A stretch of 37,565 nucleotides of DNA from contig QIHT01000097.1 of NCBI GenBank assembly GCA_003229115.1, forward strand, positions 1-37,565, written 5' to 3'. This stretch comes from Gammaproteobacteria bacterium (GTDB taxonomy: Bacteria > Pseudomonadota > Gammaproteobacteria > SZUA-229). Shown piece after piece: positions 34,881 to 37,565 of this stretch (positions are counted from its first letter, which is position 1; each line of letters starts with the position of its first letter). Below the pieces are notes generated by a model. That model was given only the letters and a program-made list of their open reading frames with translations, made no database searches and was not told where the DNA came from. The translations under genes were made by a program, and so were the position numbers.

Positions 34881-37081
34881 TTGTTATTGCGTGGATCATC
34901 TGGATCCAGGTGAAAAACACCGCGTTCTGCCCAGATATTTTTAACCGCTTCAACGGCGATTTCGGTAACGCGTGGCAACTTGTTTCGTTTGGCCCAGCCT
35001 TCAATTTCCTGCTGCAGCATACCTCGCACCACATCCGGCGCACTGGCGATGCGGGCACGTGCCGAGTCATCCCAGGGCAGGGTTTCATCGGTGGCTTTAG
35101 AGCCGGCGGAAAACGTGGTGAGTACTGACTGGATGAAATCCCGGCCAATTTCAGTCATGCCTTTCTGGCTGGCAATGGTTTCTGCAGCCGTTACCGTCAT
35201 GTCCCGGCAATAACCCTGCGGGATGTTTTGCAGTTGTTGGCGCGCTTCTTCAGTCCAGAGTGGATTGGCGGCAGGCGCTGGCTGATCGGTTTCTGTTTTG
35301 CCCTCTGCAGTACCAGCCCCGAAGCCGGCAAACGGACATTTGCTGACTTTTCCGTTGTTAGCTATTTTGGCTTTACCCTCAACACCAAGCTGCGCCTCCA
35401 TGGCTTTGCGTGCAGCTGCCAGCCCGGCTTCAGCTGTTTCCAGGTAGATTTGTGTGTGGCCGTTGTTGTGAGCGTATTCTTCAATGCGTTTTTTCGACAT
35501 TTCACGCATGAAACCTTCCGGGGCTTGCATCAGACGCGCCAATGCAGGTGCCGTCCAGTGCAGCGGTGTATCGATTATAGGTGCCGAGCTTGCTGAAGAT
35601 TGTGACGCTTCATCAACAAAGGCTTCGATATGCGCCGGTTCAACGCTAAAAGTGCTGGCCGCCCGTGCTTTTTTCTCTGCACGCATTTTCAGGTTATTAC
35701 GCAGAGTGATGTCCTCGATGCTATCGAGCATGGCCTGTGCAGCCGCGCTCCATTGCATAGGCTGATCGGTGACACGAGTTTTGTTTTGTGTGTCGTCGAA
35801 GTTATCCACGATTTCCTGCATCAACTCTTCAGCGCGGTTGGGCATCAGTTGTGCCGTGGCTTCATCAACGATGCGTTCAGTGATGACTGTATGGCCGCGT
35901 TCCTGTGCATAACGCAGTATTGCCATGCGTGCCATGTTCTGCACAAAGTCCGGTGCTTTGGCGAGGCTTTTTTCTGCTTCGTGTGTCCACGAGATGGTGG
36001 CTTCGGCCAGTACATCAATGCGTGGCTGGAATTTGCGCTGACTGAGCAGTACGCAGCAACCAACATTGCGCATCAGGTTTTCTGCATTACCGCCGATATC
36101 CAGTTCATCGTCAGCATGAATACCCAGCTTGCCAATGACCAGTAACGAGGGATCAAGCTTGCGCACATACTGTTCAACGGCATCGTGTGCCTTGCCATCG
36201 AGTAACTGGGTGTGGATTTCGATGTCGTATTCATCGGCGATGGATTGGGCAACCATCAGGTGGCCTTCATAAATTTTTGCCAGTCCCGAGTCGATGATTT
36301 CTTCGTGCAGTTTTTCCTGCTCCTTGAAACGGAACACCTTGCCGGCTTCTTCGGAGAGTACGCCGGCAATGCGATTGAAGGCGACGTAGTGATAATAGGG
36401 ATCGAATGCCGAGATGACATGTAGTGGAACCTGCCATTCCTGTGCTAATGACATGGCCGTCAGCAGCCCACCAAATGCACGTTTAGAGCCATCAATGGCG
36501 GCAACAATCGGGCCGCTGCTTAAATCACGTTGCGGGTTTTTGATAACCAGGCTGTCGATATCAGCACGCCTGACGACCCGGTCACAAACTGTGCCGATAC
36601 GGCTGCCCTTGATAGCACCAAGGCCAACTGCACCGATGACCAGCAGATCATAGTTGCCGTTGTTGGTTTCATTGGTCAATGCGCGGTAGTTTTTACCCTC
36701 CAGCGGTCGGCCACTGTAGTGGACTTTATTTTCATTACAGACGCGTTCTACCTGATCCAGGTAGGAGTCGGTGATGATCGAAAGGCCGCGTGTTATCAAG
36801 CTGTCATGAATGTCGCGCTGACGTTCCAGTTCATTTTCTTCACGGAACTGTTCGGGTAAACCACCTTCCATTTGCCGGAAACGGAGGTCATGCATCTTTG
36901 CCGCATAGGCATGTGTGGCAGTTATGCTGGCATTCCACACGCCCGCAATTGCAACAGCTTCCACAATACCCCGGTTGGAATGATCTGAAGCATCGGCTGC
37001 CAGCAGGATATTCTGATAAACCGGTAGTGCCGGTGCCTTAGTACTGGCAGGTGTTGCTGCAGCTTTGCTCTGTGCGCTCAT
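34862..37081 (-). CDS. Tandem universal stress protein with five PCP_red-like repeats
   Basis: This 739-residue soluble protein starts with two Usp domains (about 21-182 and 190-348). The first has the full ATP-binding pattern G-x2-G-x9-GT (Gly150, Gly153, Gly163-Thr164). The second keeps the glycines but ends in Gly-Asn. Five helical repeats follow, beginning near residues 364, 443, 508, 608 and 669. Each opens with W-(T/S/D)-x-x-A and a later Pro/Met-rich helix, like the PCP_red module and like the end of the adjacent radical SAM protein. A lone KCPFAGF motif (Cys582) sits between repeats 3 and 4. The last six residues KVKSEK come from an inserted repeat. A role in tetrapyrrole binding or scaffolding is inferred. 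Confidence 0.85.
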   Translation of the reverse strand: MSAQSKAAATPASTKAPALPVYQNILLAADASDHSNRGIVEAVAIAGVWNASITATHAYAAKMHDLRFRQMEGGLPEQFREENELERQRDIHDSLITRGLSIITDSYLDQVERVCNENKVHYSGRPLEGKNYRALTNETNNGNYDLLVIGAVGLGAIKGSRIGTVCDRVVRRADIDSLVIKNPQRDLSSGPIVAAIDGSKRAFGGLLTAMSLAQEWQVPLHVISAFDPYYHYVAFNRIAGVLSEEAGKVFRFKEQEKLHEEIIDSGLAKIYEGHLMVAQSIADEYDIEIHTQLLDGKAHDAVEQYVRKLDPSLLVIGKLGIHADDELDIGGNAENLMRNVGCCVLLSQRKFQPRIDVLAEATISWTHEAEKSLAKAPDFVQNMARMAILRYAQERGHTVITERIVDEATAQLMPNRAEELMQEIVDNFDDTQNKTRVTDQPMQWSAAAQAMLDSIEDITLRNNLKMRAEKKARAASTFSVEPAHIEAFVDEASQSSASSAPIIDTPLHWTAPALARLMQAPEGFMREMSKKRIEEYAHNNGHTQIYLETAEAGLAAARKAMEAQLGVEGKAKIANNGKVSKCPFAGFGAGTAEGKTETDQPAPAANPLWTEEARQQLQNIPQGYCRDMTVTAAETIASQKGMTEIGRDFIQSVLTTFSAGSKATDETLPWDDSARARIASAPDVVRGMLQQEIEGWAKRNKLPRVTEIAVEAVKNIWAERGVFHLDPDDPRNNKVKSEK

Positions 37082-37109
37082 GTTCCCTTTACCTTTGCCT
37101 TAATAGAGT

Positions 37110-37238
37110 TTAGTGAAGCAGCCAGTAACCAACCAGATAGGTGATTACGATCAGATTCATTGCACCACCTGCGAGTACAAAAATATCAAAACCGTTAAAA
37201 CGGTTAAGGATTCGATTTTGTTTCGGACGTGCGGTCAT
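37110..37238 (-). CDS. Small membrane protein (42 residues) upstream of the stress protein
   Basis: A short minus-strand frame starts ATG at 37238. It encodes a basic N-terminus (MTARPKQNRILNRFNGF), a hydrophobic helix with GG (FVLAGGAMNLIVITYLVGYW) and the end LLH. Basic residues before the helix predict a cytoplasmic N-terminus. It ends 28 bp before the stress protein start, where AAAGGTAAAGGG forms the ribosome site of that gene. No strong ribosome site precedes its own ATG. The composition looks like a genuine single-pass protein rather than chance. Confidence 0.55.
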   Translation of the reverse strand: MTARPKQNRILNRFNGFDIFVLAGGAMNLIVITYLVGYWLLH

Positions 37239-37280
37239 AGTTGTTCAGCAAATGCTGTGGCTTAAATCGATATAATTTTG

Positions 37281-37425
37281 GCCACAGAGGCACAGAGAAC
37301 ACAGAGAATTCACTGATTGTGTTACCTCGACGAAAGGAGATTTCCCCCGTTGGTCAAAGTGACACGATTTTTTTTCACTGTTAGTAACCATTACAAATCC
37401 TCTGTGTTCTCTGTGCCTCTGTGGC
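37281..37425. repeat. Palindromic MITE-like element C, carrying a nested element
   Basis: Perfect 26-bp inverted arms (37281-37306 and 37400-37425) begin GCCACAGAGGCACAGAG, as in element A. The centre holds a second, imperfect inverted repeat at 37321-37363 (GTTACCTCGACGAAAGG and, inverted, GTCACTTTGACCAACGG). That repeat belongs with the GTCATCTCGACCAGAGG arms at 34691, so one small element appears to have landed inside another. Confidence 0.85.
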
Positions 37426-37461
37426 AAGTAATGTTTATTAATCACTGTGGGTGTAATACCC

Positions 37462-37475
37462 CGTGGCTTGCCACG
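37462..37475. repeat. Short hairpin CGTGGC-TT-GCCACG
   Basis: A perfect 6-bp stem hairpin follows GTGTAATACCC. It lies between element C and the REP-like palindromes at the window end. No adjoining gene is visible from 37426 to the window end. Confidence 0.5.
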
Positions 37476-37481
37476 TAATCT

Positions 37482-37503
37482 GTAGGTGCGAATTTATTCG
37501 CAC
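37482..37503 (+). repeat. GTAG-REP palindrome, distant copy
   Basis: GTAG is followed by GTGCGAATTTATTCGCAC, differing from the palindromes beside the RAYT only in the central base pair region. It shows that this REP family is dispersed, 34 kb away from the transposase gene. Confidence 0.82.
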
Positions 37504-37534
37504 AAAACGACCAGATAGTGACACCATAACCTTT

Positions 37535-37554
37535 GTGCGAATAAATTATTCGGC
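37535..37554 (-). repeat. Degenerate REP-like palindrome
   Basis: GTGCGAATAAATTATTCGGC is an imperfect version of the same palindrome, inverted relative to the copy at 37482 and lacking a clear GTAG. Together the two form a BIME-like pair. Confidence 0.55.
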
Positions 37555-37565
37555 ATGTCCTTATG

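Noticed and set aside
34662-34913. Short frames across the 234-bp element
   Set aside because: They are translations of the inverted repeat arms and their frames run into both neighbouring genes.
34862-37081. Evidence for photosynthesis or bacteriochlorophyll synthesis from PCP_red-like repeats
   Set aside because: No bch, puf or carotenoid genes occur here; the module alone does not show chlorophyll chemistry.
37241-37257. Near sigma-54 promoter on the minus strand (GCCACAGCATTTGCT) before the small membrane gene
   Set aside because: The spacing to TTGCT fits, but the invariant GG of the -24 box is GC, and the transcript would start inside the small reading frame.
37245-37445. 66-codon minus-strand frame over element C
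   Set aside because: It is a translation of the palindromic element (both arms read as similar Cys/Ser/Leu strings), not a gene.

Overview
The window looks like the chromosome of a free-living or environmental gammaproteobacterium, possibly Chromatiales- or Thiotrichales-like. The evidence is the gene families: a monomeric NADP-isocitrate dehydrogenase, a Pseudomonas-type RlmA, RhlE, a TIGR02647 protein, and the gammaproteobacterial order yceF / yceD-rpmF-plsX-fabH. Genus-level placement is not possible from this stretch. I see no rRNA, tRNA, CRISPR array, prophage or classical insertion sequence. The only transposase is a single-copy RAYT (REP-associated tyrosine transposase) sitting beside its own REP-like palindromes.

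Layout. 1-5.3 kb: a heptamer tandem repeat, an AsmA/DUF748-like membrane-anchored protein, monomeric isocitrate dehydrogenase, the RAYT with three GTAG-palindromes, and a YhiN/HI0933 flavoprotein. 5.3-10.7 kb: a small membrane protein, RlmA, a NYN nuclease-like protein, a YdjM-like membrane protein, RhlE with a structured leader, a TIGR02647 protein and a lipoprotein. 10.9-14.4 kb: a FIST sensor protein overlapping a PAS-PAS-GGDEF-EAL enzyme (c-di-GMP signalling). 14.6-20 kb: an exported 5'-nucleotidase-like phosphoesterase divergent from a PhnD-like binding protein, histidine kinase and NarL-type regulator. 20.1-22.3 kb: a two-gene unit of a vWA lipoprotein and a polytopic membrane protein. 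22.5-27.3 kb: the yceF / yceD-rpmF-plsX-fabH lipid cluster, then a VOC protein and a lipoprotein. 27.6-37.2 kb: a minus-strand block with a 42-residue membrane protein, a universal stress protein carrying five PCP-reductase-like repeats, a radical SAM/SPASM protein ending in the same repeat, a HemY-type protoporphyrinogen oxidase, a small membrane protein, a Cache-PAS histidine kinase and a sigma-54 activator.

The most interesting part is that last block. The PCP_red-like helical module, known from the C-terminus of the dark-operative protochlorophyllide reductase B subunit, occurs six times in two neighbouring proteins. These sit next to a porphyrin oxidase and an NtrC-type two-component system. 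The stress protein also has a lone KCPF motif resembling heme-regulatory motifs. I infer an uncharacterised tetrapyrrole-linked system, sensory or biosynthetic. No chlorophyll genes are visible.

A second theme is the density of small palindromic elements between genes. There are two GTAG-REP families, three hairpins with 17-26 bp arms in the CCACAGAGGCACAGAG family, one element nested inside another, and a 234-bp element with perfect 32-bp inverted ends. That last element now supplies the stop codon of the stress protein gene and lies just before the radical SAM start codon.
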